Shown here piece by piece: positions 31,562 to 41,403 of a stretch of 64,000 nucleotides of DNA. The notes under the pieces are model-generated. The model was not told where the DNA came from, searched no databases, and saw nothing but the letters and a program-made list of their open reading frames with translations. The stretch is from the NCBI RefSeq assembly GCF_000731955.1, contig NZ_JNCK01000001.1:1674001-1738000 (forward strand), given 5' to 3'. The position numbers were made by a program, and so were the translations under genes. Source of the DNA: Halomonas zincidurans B6 (GTDB taxonomy: Bacteria > Pseudomonadota > Gammaproteobacteria > Pseudomonadales > Halomonadaceae). Position 1 is the first letter of the stretch. Each line of letters starts with the position of its first letter.

Positions 31562-32936
31562 GACGGCTCTCCGGATGGCGCTGGCGGCCCTCGAGATGAT
31601 CGGCCAGTACCGCGCTGGCACGTCCTTCGAGCAGACCGACCAGGCTACGGCTGCGGCTGGCCAGTGCGGTCTGCGCAAACAGCAGCGGCACCGCCGTGAT
31701 CAGCCCCAGCACGGTGGTGACCAGCGCCTGGCTGATCCCGCCGGCCATCAATTGCGGGTCGCCGGTGCCGAACACGGTGATCGACTGAAAGGTAACGATC
31801 ATCCCGGTCACCGTACCCAGCAGGCCGAGCAGTGGCGCTACCGCGGCGAGCAACTTGACCAGCGGCTGGCCGCGTTCGAGACGTGGCTGCTCAGCGAGCA
31901 GCGCCTCGTCGAGACGCGCCTCGAGGGCCTCGGGCGCATGGCCCTCGCCCAGCGCCTGGAAGCGCTTGAGGATGCGCCCCAACGGGTTGTCATCACGCAG
32001 CGTCGTCGCATCGCGCAGCTGCCGGCGCAGGCGCTGCGACACGAGCAACAGATAAGCGTACTGGGACACCGCGACCAGCAGACCCAGCACGCCCAGCGCA
32101 ACGATGACATAGCCGACGTAACCGCCTTGCTGAAAGCGCTGCCAGACATCGGGACGCTGCGTCAGCGCCTTGAGCACCTGCCCCTGGCTCGGATCGAGCG
32201 GCAGCGCCTCGCGCTGGCCCTGCTGATACGCGCGCAGAGCCTCGCTGATCTCTTGGGGTGTGCGCTCGATCACCGCCAGCGCCTCGCCGTTACCCGGCTG
32301 ACGCAGCAACTGGCCCTCGCTGAAGGCGGCGAACGCCCCTGCACGCATGACCTCGCGCCGGTTCAATTCACCGCTGCGACCGGCCACCGGGGCCGCGAAG
32401 CGCACCACACGAGCACTTTCCGCGGTCAGTTGCGCCAGGCTCTCGCCGAGCGCCACCAGGGTGTCGAGATCGAGCAACGCATCGTCGGCCGGCCGCTCGG
32501 GCAGACTGACGCTGCTGCCTAGCGTGAGCCAGCTATCGCCAAGATCATCGCGCAAGGCACCGATCCGCTGGCTGATGACGCCCTGAACCCCACCCAGATC
32601 GCCGGTCTGATTGCCGGCCTGTTCGCGCAACCGATCCAGGCGCTGGCGCTGCTCGCTGCGCTGGCTTTCCAGCGCAGCGCGGCGCTGCTCGGCCGCCGTC
32701 AACCGTGCCTGGGCCTTGTTCAGGGCGGCTTCGAGCGCGTCGCGGTCATCGAGCAAGGCCGTCAGACGCTGCCTGTCGCGGTTGGTGGCCGCCTGACTGT
32801 CGGCGCGAAAATCCTCGAGCACCTGAGATAGCGACGGCGCCGCGTCGCCGGCAGCTTGCCCCGGCGACTGCTGGGCTAGCGCCAAGGGTGACAATAGCGC
32901 AGCGGTCAGCGCACTCATCGCGAGCAATCGCCTCAT
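31545..32936 (-). CDS. Long MotA/TolQ/ExbB-family protein with periplasmic coiled coil (TtpC-like)
   Basis: A 463-residue protein with a signal peptide (about 1-22), a long periplasmic coiled coil (about 45-120, with runs such as LEAALNKAQARLTAAEQRR), then three TM helices, the first near 270-290 and the ExbB signature VAPLLGLLGTVTGMI near 370. This layout matches TtpC of Vibrio TonB2 systems, which is needed for TonB2 energy transfer; the link is by architecture and operon position. It overlaps the DUF3450 gene before it (ATGA) and exbB after it. Confidence 0.88.
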   Translation of the reverse strand: MRRLLAMSALTAALLSPLALAQQSPGQAAGDAAPSLSQVLEDFRADSQAATNRDRQRLTALLDDRDALEAALNKAQARLTAAEQRRAALESQRSEQRQRLDRLREQAGNQTGDLGGVQGVISQRIGALRDDLGDSWLTLGSSVSLPERPADDALLDLDTLVALGESLAQLTAESARVVRFAAPVAGRSGELNRREVMRAGAFAAFSEGQLLRQPGNGEALAVIERTPQEISEALRAYQQGQREALPLDPSQGQVLKALTQRPDVWQRFQQGGYVGYVIVALGVLGLLVAVSQYAYLLLVSQRLRRQLRDATTLRDDNPLGRILKRFQALGEGHAPEALEARLDEALLAEQPRLERGQPLVKLLAAVAPLLGLLGTVTGMIVTFQSITVFGTGDPQLMAGGISQALVTTVLGLITAVPLLFAQTALASRSRSLVGLLEGRASAVLADHLEGRQRHPESRHAHPA

Positions 32937-33790
32937 GATGCGTCCTCCTGACTCTGCTGCGATGACTGGAGCTGACCTTGTTCGGGCGTTACCGACAGCG
33001 GCAGATCGAGCAACGCCGGTGCGCGTTCTTGGCGGGCGATGCGCAGCCCCTTGCGCACCTCGCCCAGCGCTTCATCGTCGAGCGCTTGCCAGGCCTGCTC
33101 CTTGCTGCGCCAGACACCGCCCTGCTGGCCATCGGCGGTCAGGTAATACCAGCCCAACCGGCCCAGGCGCAGGTAGTCGACCTCGAGACTGTCGCCTTGC
33201 GTCTTGAGCGAGCCCTGCCAGGCATCCACCTCACGGCCGTAATCCAGTTCGGCGCGCCAGGCGGCAAGCACCCGATCCAGCTTGTCGGCGGCTGACAGCT
33301 CGCCGCTGTCGAGCATCCGATTAAGGCTCGCCAGGCGCGCCTGGCGCTGGTCGTACAAAAACGGCATATCGGCCGCGACCAGTCGCTCGAGGCGAGCCGC
33401 CAACTGGCGAGTCAGTACCGGCAGGCGCTCTTCGGCATTGCCGAGTTGCTCGACGCCACGCTGGCGGCGCTCGACAGCCTTGCCCTGCTCGTCAACCTGG
33501 CGCGCCAGCTCTTCGTTATAGGCTTCGAGCCGTTGCGCCTGGCGCTCGACGCGACGCAATTCGCGCAGCGCGTCGCGCGAGGTGTCGTCGGCGGCATCGA
33601 TCTTCTGCTGGAGCTGCGCCTGGTTCTGCTGGGCCTCGAGGCTTTCTTCCACAAGTACATCTTCCACCGGCGCTTCCCGCCCTTCGTCCTGGGCCTGCAC
33701 CTGAGCGCTGCCCAGCAACGCCAGGCAGGCCAGCAACGCATAGCCGCTACGCCGCGGTGCGTTGCCCATCGTCATGATCCGCTTATTCAC
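32933..33790 (-). CDS. DUF3450 periplasmic protein of the TonB2-type operon
   Basis: A 285-residue protein with a signal peptide (cleavage near AQVQAQ) and a heptad-rich coiled coil over about residues 50-130, then the DUF3450 pattern DMPFLYDQRQARLASLNRML and RLGRLGWYYLTADG. DUF3450 genes head TonB2-type operons; the molecular role is not established. The GTG at 33790 has GGAGC seven bases upstream; an ATG at 33775 is also possible. It is the first gene of the operon and lies behind a Fur-box-like sequence. Confidence 0.85.
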   Translation of the reverse strand: MNKRIMTMGNAPRRSGYALLACLALLGSAQVQAQDEGREAPVEDVLVEESLEAQQNQAQLQQKIDAADDTSRDALRELRRVERQAQRLEAYNEELARQVDEQGKAVERRQRGVEQLGNAEERLPVLTRQLAARLERLVAADMPFLYDQRQARLASLNRMLDSGELSAADKLDRVLAAWRAELDYGREVDAWQGSLKTQGDSLEVDYLRLGRLGWYYLTADGQQGGVWRSKEQAWQALDDEALGEVRKGLRIARQERAPALLDLPLSVTPEQGQLQSSQQSQEDAS

Positions 33791-33852
33791 TGCACTGCTC
33801 CGATCCGGCTATCGGCTCGGCGGCGTGCCGAGGAAATGATCGCCACGCTAAT

Positions 33853-33871
33853 ACAAAATATAACCATTATC
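33853..33871. promoter_or_regulatory. Fur-box-like operator ahead of the TonB2-type operon
   Basis: The 19 bases match the GATAATGATAATCATTATC consensus at 13 positions, with a perfect right arm CATTATC. The site lies 63-81 bp upstream of the DUF3450 start in an A/T-rich pocket of an otherwise G+C-rich region, where a Fur site would be expected for an iron-uptake energizer. Confidence 0.45.
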
Positions 33872-33904
33872 AACGCAGCCGCGCGACGATATTCGACGCT
33901 CACG

Positions 33905-33933
33905 TGCAAAGGCCGGCCCGAGAGGGCCGGCCT
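33905..33933 (-). terminator. Rho-independent terminator of etfBA
   Basis: A perfect 10-bp stem (33910-33919 with 33924-33933) closes on a four-base loop (GAGA on the plus strand), followed on the minus strand by TTTGC, 43 bases after the etfA stop. Confidence 0.75.
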
Positions 33934-33975
33934 GGGAGGTCGGGCATGCAATACGCGAGCTTGAGCGTTACTGGG

Positions 33976-34914
33976 CTACAGCTTCTGCTCGAGCTGCGGC
34001 AGGATCTCGAACAGGTCGCCGACGAGACCATAGTCAGCGACCTGAAAGATCGGCGCCTCCTCGTCCTTGTTGATCGCGACGATCACCTTGGAGTCCTTCA
34101 TCCCCGCCAGGTGCTGAATCGCCCCGGAGATGCCCACCGCGATGTACAGCTCCGGTGCGACGATCTTGCCGGTCTGGCCGACCTGCATGTCGTTGGGCAC
34201 GAAGCCGGCGTCGACCGCCGCCCGCGAGGCGCCGATCGCCGCACCGAGCTTGTCGGCGATGCCGTCGAGCAGCTTGAAGTTGTCGCCGTTGCCCATGCCG
34301 CGGCCGCCCGAGATGACGATCCTGGCGCTGCCCAGCTCGGGGCGCTCGCTGGCCGCCAGCTCTTCGCCGACGAAGCTCGACAGGGCATTGTCGACGACGA
34401 TGTCGACGGCTTGCTGAGTGGCGCCGCCGCTTTCGCCAACCGCCTCGAACGCCGTGGTGCGTACGGTCAGCACCTTGAGCGCATCGTCGGACTGTACGGT
34501 GGCGATGGCGTTGCCGGCATAGATCGGCCGCTTGAAAGTCCCGGCATCGACGACATCGAGAATCTCGGAAATCGCGGCGACATCCTTGAGCGCGGCAAGC
34601 CGCGGCAACACATTCTTGCCATTGGTCGAGGCGGCGGCAAGTACGTGCGTGTACTCGTCGGCGAGTGCCGCCAGCAATTCGCCCAGCGGTTCGGCGAGTT
34701 GATGGGCGTAGACCGCGTTATCGGCGACGCGCACTCGCGTCACGCCTTCCAGCCGAGTGGCAGCATCGGCGACGGCGGCGACGTTGTCGCCGGCGACCAG
34801 CACGTCGACGTCACCGCCAGCGGACTGGGCGATCTGGCGGGCCGCCTCGACGACGTGGGCGGTGGCGCCGGCGAGCTGCCCGTCGTGGTGTTCGGCGAGG
34901 ACCAGAATGCTCAT
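33976..34914 (-). CDS. etfA: Electron transfer flavoprotein, alpha subunit
   Basis: FAD-binding subunit of the ETF heterodimer that accepts electrons from acyl-CoA and other dehydrogenases. The 312-residue protein starts MSILVLAEHHDG (ATG at 34914, AAGGAG eight bases upstream). The C-terminal FAD domain has SGGRGMGN, VGQTGKIVAPELYIAVGISG and the end VADYGLVGDLFEILPQL. It follows etfB after 14 bases and ends in a strong terminator. Confidence 0.96.
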   Translation of the reverse strand: MSILVLAEHHDGQLAGATAHVVEAARQIAQSAGGDVDVLVAGDNVAAVADAATRLEGVTRVRVADNAVYAHQLAEPLGELLAALADEYTHVLAAASTNGKNVLPRLAALKDVAAISEILDVVDAGTFKRPIYAGNAIATVQSDDALKVLTVRTTAFEAVGESGGATQQAVDIVVDNALSSFVGEELAASERPELGSARIVISGGRGMGNGDNFKLLDGIADKLGAAIGASRAAVDAGFVPNDMQVGQTGKIVAPELYIAVGISGAIQHLAGMKDSKVIVAINKDEEAPIFQVADYGLVGDLFEILPQLEQKL

Positions 34915-34928
34915 GAGATCAGCTCCTT

Positions 34929-35687
34929 TCAAAGCACTTTGGCTTCGTTCTTGAGTTTGTCGATCAGCTCGTCCACCGAGCCCACCTTGATGCCGCCCTT
35001 GCGCTCGGCCGGGGTTTCGACCTTGAGCTGGCGAATGCGCGGCGCGATATCCACACCCAGATCGGCCGGCGTCCGGGTATCGAGCGGCTTCTTCTTGGCC
35101 TTCATGATGTCGGGCAGCTTGGCATAGCGCGGCTCGTTCAAGCGCAGGTCGGTGGTGACGATCGCCGGCAGCTTGAGGGCGACGGTCTGCAGGCCGCCGT
35201 CGATTTCGCGGGTGACGTTGACGGTGCCCTCCTGGACAGCGATCTTGGAGGCGAAGGTGCCTTGGCCCATGCCGGTCAGCGCGGCCAGCATCTGGCCGGT
35301 CTGATTGTTGTCGGTATCGATCGCCTGCTTGCCGAGAATCACCAGCCCGGGCTGTTCGGCCTCGACGACCTTGGCCAGCAGCTTGGCCACCGCCAGTGAT
35401 TCGATCGTGCCGTCGCTATCCGCGGTCTCGATGTGAATGGCCCGGTCGGCACCCAGCGCCAGCGCGGTGCGCAATTGCTCCTGCGCCGCTTTGGGACCCA
35501 CGGTGACGGCCACGATCTCGCTGGCCACGCCCTGCTCCTTGAGCCGCACCGCCTCTTCCACGGCGATTTCGCAGAACGGGTTCATGGCCATCTTGACGTT
35601 GGTCAGATCGACGTCGGAGTTGTCCGCCTTGACGCGGATCTTGACGTTGTAATCGATGACGCGTTTGACCGCGACGAGTACTTTCAT
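34929..35687 (-). CDS. etfB: Electron transfer flavoprotein, beta subunit
   Basis: AMP-binding ETF subunit. The 252-residue protein begins MKVLVAVKRVIDYNVKIRV (ATG at 35687, GAGGA upstream), has the MNPFCEIAVEEAVRLKE signature and the recognition loop region VILGKQAIDTDNNQTGQM. It is divergent from the ETF dehydrogenase gene at 36024, so the whole electron route from ETF to quinone is encoded in one locus. Confidence 0.96.
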   Translation of the reverse strand: MKVLVAVKRVIDYNVKIRVKADNSDVDLTNVKMAMNPFCEIAVEEAVRLKEQGVASEIVAVTVGPKAAQEQLRTALALGADRAIHIETADSDGTIESLAVAKLLAKVVEAEQPGLVILGKQAIDTDNNQTGQMLAALTGMGQGTFASKIAVQEGTVNVTREIDGGLQTVALKLPAIVTTDLRLNEPRYAKLPDIMKAKKKPLDTRTPADLGVDIAPRIRQLKVETPAERKGGIKVGSVDELIDKLKNEAKVL

Positions 35688-36023
35688 GGCGTCCTCGCTA
35701 GATTGGAACCGGCCGGCATTTCGTGTCGACTCATGCAAGCGTTTGATAGGGTTGAGACCTGCATTCTAGTTTGCCACAGCTTACAAAGCCGCCCAAGCTG
35801 GCATCCGGCATCTGCATAAGTGCTTGTCGCCAGTCTTGCAGGAGAATATGACTAGCAGCAAACGGGAGTAGAAGCAAACGACCGTTTTAATTATAGTGGC
35901 AATAATCGCGATATTACCTAAAGACATGCCCGGTAGGCCAAGCCTGACAACCGAGCGCCAGCTCGATACGGCTACCGGGCCGACATCGCCCATCAATGAT
36001 GTCGCTTGAGGAGGAGACGAGCC
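35688..36023. other. Divergent control region between etfB and etfD, no gene seen
   Basis: This 336-bp gap contains no credible coding frame. It is more A/T-rich than its surroundings around 35876-35935 (ATTATAGTGGCAATAATCG and similar), where the two promoters probably lie, and holds a TAGAAT box on the minus strand at 35767-35762. No complete -35/-10 pair is good enough to call. Confidence 0.5.
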
Positions 36024-37682
36024 GTGGAACGCGAATACATGGACTTCGACGTTGTCATCGTCGGTGCCGGCGCCAGCGGCCTGTCCGCTGCCTGCCGCCT
36101 GATGCAGCAGGCCAACCAGGCCGAACGCGAACTCAGCGTCTGCGTGGTCGAGAAAGGCTCCGAAGTCGGTGCCCACATTCTTTCCGGGGCGATCTTCGAG
36201 ACCCGCGCGCTGGACGAGCTGTTTCCCGACTGGGCCGAGCGCGGCGCGCCGCTGACCACGCCGGCCAGCCACGACGAGGTCTACCTGCTCAAGGATGGCG
36301 AGTCGGCGCAGAAGCTGCCCAACGCTCTGGTGCCCAGGAGCATGCACAACGCCGGGGGCCACTCACCAAACTACGTGATCAGCGCCGGCAATCTATGCCG
36401 CTGGCTCGGCGAGCAGGCCGAGGCGCTGGGCGTCGAGATCTTCCCCGGCTTCGCCGCCCAGGAAGTGCTCCATGACGCCGATGGCGGCGTGCGCGGCATC
36501 ATCACCGGCGACATGGGCGTGGCCGCCGATGGCAGCGAGAAGAGCGGCTACATGCCGGGCATGGAGCTGCGCGCCAGGTACACGCTGTTCTCGGAAGGCT
36601 CGCGCGGCCATCTCGGCAAGCGCCTGATCGAACGCTACGATCTGGCCGCCGGCAAGGACCCGCAACATTACGGCATCGGTCTCAAGGAACTCTGGGACGT
36701 GCCCGCCGACAAGCATCAGCCGGGTCTGGTGGTGCATGGTTCGGGCTGGCCGCTGCCCACGGACACCCAGGGCGGGTTCTTTCTCTACCATGCCGAGAAT
36801 CAGCAGGTCGTGGTCGGGCTGATCGTCGACCTGGCCTACGCCAATCCCTATCTCTCGCCGTTCGACGAGTTCCAGCGCATGAAGCATCATCCGCTGCTCA
36901 AGCAGTACCTGGAGGGCGGCTCGCGGGTCGCCTATGGCGCCAGGGCGATCACCAAGGGGGGGCTCAACTGTCTGCCCAGGATGTGCTTCCCCGGCGGCTT
37001 GCTGATTGGCTGCGATGCCGGCACGCTCAACTTCGCCAAGATCAAGGGCCTGCATACGGCGATGAAATCGGGGCTGATCGCCGCCGAGACGGTCTTCGAG
37101 GCAATAGCCGACGGCGACGAGGGCGGCAACGAACTGAGCCGCTTCATGACCCGCTGGGAACAGAGCTGGGCCTATGCGGAACTCAAGGAGACCGCCAGCT
37201 TCGGCCCGGCAATCCACAAGTACGGCACCCTGCTCGGTGGCGCCTACAACTTCGCCGACCAACTGCTCGGCGGCAGGCTGCCCAAGGTCCACGACACCAC
37301 CCCCGACCATGCCCGGCTCAGGACCCGCGATGCGGCCACGCCGATCGATTATCCCAAGCCGGACGGCAAGCTGTCTTTCGACAAGCCCTCGTCGGTGTTC
37401 CTGTCGAACACCAATCACGAGGAAGATCAGCCCTGCCATCTAAGGCTTGCCGATCCGGACATACCGATCCGCGACAACCTGCCGAAATTCGACGAACCGG
37501 CACAGCGCTACTGCCCGGTGGGCGTCTACGAAGTGGTCGAGGACGATAGCGGCCAGCCGCGCTTTCAGATCAACTTCCAGAACTGCATCCACTGCAAGAC
37601 CTGCGACATCAAGGACCCGGCGCAGAACATCACCTGGGTCGCCCCGGAGGGCGGCGGCGGGCCCAACTACCCCAACATGTGA
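36024..37682 (+). CDS. etfD: Electron transfer flavoprotein-ubiquinone oxidoreductase
   Basis: Membrane-associated FAD/4Fe-4S enzyme that passes electrons from ETF to ubiquinone. The GTG at 36024 is chosen because AGGAGGAG (36009-36016) lies seven bases before it; this gives 552 residues. The FAD motif is VVIVGAGASGLSAA. The C-terminal 4Fe-4S ligands are the cysteine in RYCPVGVYE and those in CIHCKTCDIKDP. The protein ends YPNM, as is usual for the family. It converges on the helicase gene with 18 bp between stops. Confidence 0.95.
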   Translation: MEREYMDFDVVIVGAGASGLSAACRLMQQANQAERELSVCVVEKGSEVGAHILSGAIFETRALDELFPDWAERGAPLTTPASHDEVYLLKDGESAQKLPNALVPRSMHNAGGHSPNYVISAGNLCRWLGEQAEALGVEIFPGFAAQEVLHDADGGVRGIITGDMGVAADGSEKSGYMPGMELRARYTLFSEGSRGHLGKRLIERYDLAAGKDPQHYGIGLKELWDVPADKHQPGLVVHGSGWPLPTDTQGGFFLYHAENQQVVVGLIVDLAYANPYLSPFDEFQRMKHHPLLKQYLEGGSRVAYGARAITKGGLNCLPRMCFPGGLLIGCDAGTLNFAKIKGLHTAMKSGLIAAETVFEAIADGDEGGNELSRFMTRWEQSWAYAELKETASFGPAIHKYGTLLGGAYNFADQLLGGRLPKVHDTTPDHARLRTRDAATPIDYPKPDGKLSFDKPSSVFLSNTNHEEDQPCHLRLADPDIPIRDNLPKFDEPAQRYCPVGVYEVVEDDSGQPRFQINFQNCIHCKTCDIKDPAQNITWVAPEGGGGPNYPNM

Positions 37683-37700
37683 GGGTCAGGAACGGGCTGG

Positions 37701-39959
37701 TCAGGCGCGCCCGCCGGCCAGGCGCTCGAGCGGGGCGCGTTCGGCGATCAGACGCCGCCGCCCCGCCTGCTCGAAGCGGACCTCGAGCACCGGGCTGCGC
37801 GGGTCGCCCTCGACCACGACGACCTCGCCGGGGCCGAACACCGCGTGACGCACCCACTCTCCGACGGCGAAGCCCATGCCATGCACTAACGCAGCGTATT
37901 CCGCGCCGGGGCTGGCGACCCGCGTCGCCGGCGTGACGCTCAGCGCCCCATCCGCGCCGATGCGCCGCAGGTAGCGCTCGACCAAGGCCGGGTCGCCCAC
38001 CTCGAGCGCAGCTTTCTCTGCCCCCTCCTTTACCAACGCATCGCTTATCAACGCATCGCTCTGCTCCGCCAGCGCATCGTCGATGCGCTGGCAGTCCCGC
38101 CAGGCGCTTTCCGACAGGAACCGACTGGGGCGATGCTCGCCGCCGTCGTGAAGCATCAGCAAGCGCTCCTGGGCGCGGGTCATCGCCACGTAGAACAGTC
38201 GCCGCTCCTCCTCCAGGCGCTCGTCGTCGATGGGGTTGTCGCGGCTATAGTGTGGAAAGTCCCCTTCGTTGAGCCCCCATAGCGCCACCAACGGCCATTC
38301 GAGCCCCTTGGCGCCATGCACCGTGGTGATCAGCACGCCGTCCTCGGCGCCCTCGATCCGGCGATCGAGCAGCTCCAGGAAGGCGTCCGGCGCCTGGGTC
38401 AGCTCCTCCGCCTGCTCGATCAGGATATCCAGCAGCCGCACGTCCTCCTCGCCCTTCTCGCGCCGCGCCGCCGCCCGCTTGAGGACCTTCTCGGCATCGA
38501 GCCGCTCGACCACCAGCTCAAGCAGTCGCGACGCCGGCATGTTGCCCAGCCGCGGCAACTCGCAAAGCAGCTCCCAACGCTTCTTCAGGTTGCGCCGCTG
38601 GATCGGCTTGAGCTCGGCCAACAGCGGGTCGTGACGCTCCGGCCAGCGCTGTCGGTCCGCCAGCTGCACCACCAGCGCCTGCAAGCGCTCGCGGGCGACG
38701 AACGGCGTCGGCTGGGAGAACAGCAACAGGAGATGCTCGGGATCGTTGAGCAGTCGTGGTTGGCGAGCCAGGCGCAGGTAGCCGGCCAGGGCCTGGACCA
38801 GCGGCAGACGGAACACGAAGCGGTCGTCCCGCGACAGGCGAAACGCAATCCCGGCGCGCAGCAACTGCAACTGCACCGAGACCGACAACGCCCAGCTACG
38901 CACCAGCACACAACCCTCGGCAAGGGTGCGCCCCTCACGCTGCCAGCCCTGCAGCGCCGCGATCAGCCGCGCGCCGCCCTGGCCCACGGCCAGCGAGGTG
39001 CGCGGATTGCCGGGGGCGGCCAGGCACAACTGGTCGGGGCGCCGACGGTTGGCACGCACGGCATGATTGGCGGACAGCGCCAGGGCATGACCGTGGCGAA
39101 ACGTGGTCGACAGCGGGTAGTCGGTGGCCTCGCCGAAACTCGCGGCAAAGCGCTGGAGCATGTAGTCCGGACGCGCGCCGCGCCATTCGTAGATGCATTG
39201 ATTGGCGTCGCCGACCGCCATCACCGCCGCCCGGCTTCCGGCGAGCACTGCCAGCAGGCGCTGCTGGGCCAGGTTGATGTCCTGATACTCGTCGATGATC
39301 ACGTGATCGAGAAAGCCCTCGACCCGGGCGCGGGATTCGGCGTCGCTTTCCAGGCAACGCAGCGGCCGGTACAGCAGATCGGCGTAGGTCATGCCGCCCT
39401 GCTGCTCGAGCAATGCCTCCATCTGTCGGAAGGCCTCGACGAAGTGACCGGTATGCTCGCCCAGGTCGAGGCGCTCCTTGAGCATTTCGGGTGCTTCCAG
39501 CTCGGCCTTGACCATCTCGCAGAAGTGCCCGAGGGCTTCGATGCGCTCGGGGTCGAGTGCGGCTTCGCGTGTCGCGGGGTCGGCGCCCTCGAGCGCGCGC
39601 ATCGCCGCCTGGCGCAACAGCTTCTCACGCTGCCAGTCGGCGGCCAGCAGTTGGCGCGGCGCGAGCCGCCCCCAGCGGGTCAGCGACTGGGTCAGGCGAT
39701 GGCCGATGGAATGGAAGGTACGCACTTCGGGCAACGCCTGGCCGGCCGGCGCCAGGGACACCAGCTTGGCGGTGAAGTCCTCGCGCGCTGAACGATTGAA
39801 CATCAGCACCAGCATGCGTCGCGCCGGCACGCCGGCGGCCAACAGGTGCAACACCCGGGCGACCAGCGTGGTGGTCTTGCCGGCACCCGCCACCGCGGCG
39901 ACCCGCGCATGGCCGCCGGCATGCCCGACCACCGCGCGCTGCTCGTCGGTCAATTTCAC
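37701..39959 (-). CDS. UvrD/Rep-type DNA helicase
   Basis: Superfamily 1A 3'-5' helicase of 752 residues. Motifs: Walker A AVAGAGKTTTL near 28, Walker B VIIDEYQDIN, GDANQCIYEWRG (motif III), STTFRHG, TVHGAKGLEWPLVAL (motif V) and VAMTRAQERLL (motif VI). The last 60 residues (GEWVRHAVFGPGEVV...LEVRFEQAGRRRL) look like the Tudor-type domain with which UvrD/PcrA touch RNA polymerase. It does not read as canonical UvrD, Rep or RecB, so no symbol is given. The GTG at 39959 overlaps the DUF1285 stop as GTGA. Confidence 0.88.
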   Translation of the reverse strand: MKLTDEQRAVVGHAGGHARVAAVAGAGKTTTLVARVLHLLAAGVPARRMLVLMFNRSAREDFTAKLVSLAPAGQALPEVRTFHSIGHRLTQSLTRWGRLAPRQLLAADWQREKLLRQAAMRALEGADPATREAALDPERIEALGHFCEMVKAELEAPEMLKERLDLGEHTGHFVEAFRQMEALLEQQGGMTYADLLYRPLRCLESDAESRARVEGFLDHVIIDEYQDINLAQQRLLAVLAGSRAAVMAVGDANQCIYEWRGARPDYMLQRFAASFGEATDYPLSTTFRHGHALALSANHAVRANRRRPDQLCLAAPGNPRTSLAVGQGGARLIAALQGWQREGRTLAEGCVLVRSWALSVSVQLQLLRAGIAFRLSRDDRFVFRLPLVQALAGYLRLARQPRLLNDPEHLLLLFSQPTPFVARERLQALVVQLADRQRWPERHDPLLAELKPIQRRNLKKRWELLCELPRLGNMPASRLLELVVERLDAEKVLKRAAARREKGEEDVRLLDILIEQAEELTQAPDAFLELLDRRIEGAEDGVLITTVHGAKGLEWPLVALWGLNEGDFPHYSRDNPIDDERLEEERRLFYVAMTRAQERLLMLHDGGEHRPSRFLSESAWRDCQRIDDALAEQSDALISDALVKEGAEKAALEVGDPALVERYLRRIGADGALSVTPATRVASPGAEYAALVHGMGFAVGEWVRHAVFGPGEVVVVEGDPRSPVLEVRFEQAGRRRLIAERAPLERLAGGRA

Positions 39960-40546
39960 GGCGCCGCCTCGTCGAGCCAACCGAGCGGTTGCCAGACGCC
40001 ATTGCTGGTCAGCCCCAGGGCGATACCGCCCGGCTGGCTACGCTGCTCGGCCTGCTCGATCAGCCGATAATAGACATTGCGATGCAGACGCGCGGCGAGC
40101 CCGAAACGGATCGCGACCTCGGGCACCGGCTCGCCGCGCGGGGTCTCGCTGAGTACGAGGCGATGCTCGGCGCCCAGCGTGACACGGTCGCCGACATTGG
40201 TGTCGATGTGCCAGGCCAGCGCATCGGCTTCGCCCTGCGCATCCGCATCGACGATCAGGAACGGTCGGTCCTCGACCTGGATGCGCCACTTCTCCACCGG
40301 TGTGACCAGGTAATAGTCGCCATCGGCCTCGCGGCGCAGAATCGTCGACAGCAAACGCACCAGCCGCGGCCGGCGGATCGGCTCGCCGTCGTGCAGCCAC
40401 CCGCCATCGGCACGTATCAGCAGATCCATGTCGCCGCTCAGCGCCGGTTGCCAGCGCTCCAGCGGCGGGATTGCTCCGTCACCCTCGACAGGGGTGAGCA
40501 GCCCATCAAGCGACATTGGCCATCCCCCGTCAGACTGCTTGGCCAT
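39956..40546 (-). CDS. DUF1285 family protein
   Basis: A 196-residue soluble protein with the DUF1285 pattern: SGDMDLLIRADGGWLHDGEPI, RPRLVRLLSTILRRE, YYLVTPVEKWRI and a C-terminal RNVYYRLIEQA. The function is not established. An in-frame ATG at 40516 has a better ribosome site (GGGGGAT) and would remove ten residues. It overlaps tatD upstream and the helicase downstream, so it sits inside one transcription unit with them. Confidence 0.85.
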   Translation of the reverse strand: MAKQSDGGWPMSLDGLLTPVEGDGAIPPLERWQPALSGDMDLLIRADGGWLHDGEPIRRPRLVRLLSTILRREADGDYYLVTPVEKWRIQVEDRPFLIVDADAQGEADALAWHIDTNVGDRVTLGAEHRLVLSETPRGEPVPEVAIRFGLAARLHRNVYYRLIEQAEQRSQPGGIALGLTSNGVWQPLGWLDEAAP

Positions 40547-41378
40547 CGGCGCCGATCATCCGCGCCTCGGCCAGCGTTTGGCGCACGTCCTCGGGCGCCT
40601 GGGGCACCGCGCCGCGAAACAGCCGGTAGAAATTGGCCGTGGTCTGCATGGCCACCTCGTCGACGCTGATGCCCCGCTCGGCGGCGATGCACTCGGCGAC
40701 TTCCACCACCCATTGGGGTTCGTTGGCTCGGCCGCGATGGGGCACCGGCGCCAGGTAGGGGCTGTCGGTCTCGATCAGCAACCGATCGAGGGGTATGCGC
40801 CGCGCCAGTTCACGCACCGTGTCGGCGTCGCGAAACGTCACGATGCCCGACAGCGAGATGTAGAAGCCGTGACGCACCGCCTCGCGAGCCATGTCGAGTT
40901 CCTCGGTAAAACAGTGCAACACGCCGCCCACCGCCGGGTCGGTGTGACGCCGAATCAGCGCCAGCGTGTCCTCGCGGGCCTCGCGGGTGTGCACGACCAC
41001 CGGCAGCTCGAGTTCGCGGGCGGCGATCAGGTGATTGGCGAAGCGCGCTCGCTGTGTCGCCTGGCTGACGTCCTGATAGTGATAATCCAGCCCGGTTTCG
41101 CCGATCGCGACCGCCGCGTGACGCTCGGCGCAGGCCTTGATTGCGGCGACATCGGGCTCACTGTCGACTCGCTGCAGCGGATGCAGGCCCGCGGCGATCG
41201 CCACGTCGACGTGCTCGCGGGCCAGTGCCGCCAGCCCGGGGACGTCCTCCAGCGTTACCGCGATCGCCAGGAACTGGCGTACGTTACGCTCACGCGCGGT
41301 GTCCAGCACGGCGTTCAGGTCACCGTCGTGGGCGCCAAGATCGAGGCGATCGAGATGGCAATGGGAATCGACGAACAT
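40530..41378 (-). CDS. TatD-family metal-dependent hydrolase (DNase)
   Basis: A 282-residue TIM-barrel hydrolase of the TatD/YcfH group, probably a 3'-5' exonuclease. Metal ligands are visible in DSHCHLD (residues 4-10), the Glu of GETGLDYH, VVHTRE, HCFT and TDSPYLAP. Position beside holB and pilZ is typical of ycfH in this phylum. It overlaps the DUF1285 gene by 17 bases. The precise paralogue (TatD, YcfH or YjjV) is inferred from context. Confidence 0.9.
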   Translation of the reverse strand: MFVDSHCHLDRLDLGAHDGDLNAVLDTARERNVRQFLAIAVTLEDVPGLAALAREHVDVAIAAGLHPLQRVDSEPDVAAIKACAERHAAVAIGETGLDYHYQDVSQATQRARFANHLIAARELELPVVVHTREAREDTLALIRRHTDPAVGGVLHCFTEELDMAREAVRHGFYISLSGIVTFRDADTVRELARRIPLDRLLIETDSPYLAPVPHRGRANEPQWVVEVAECIAAERGISVDEVAMQTTANFYRLFRGAVPQAPEDVRQTLAEARMIGADGQAV

Positions 41379-41403
41379 GCAGATTTACTCGGATCGGAAA
41401 CAT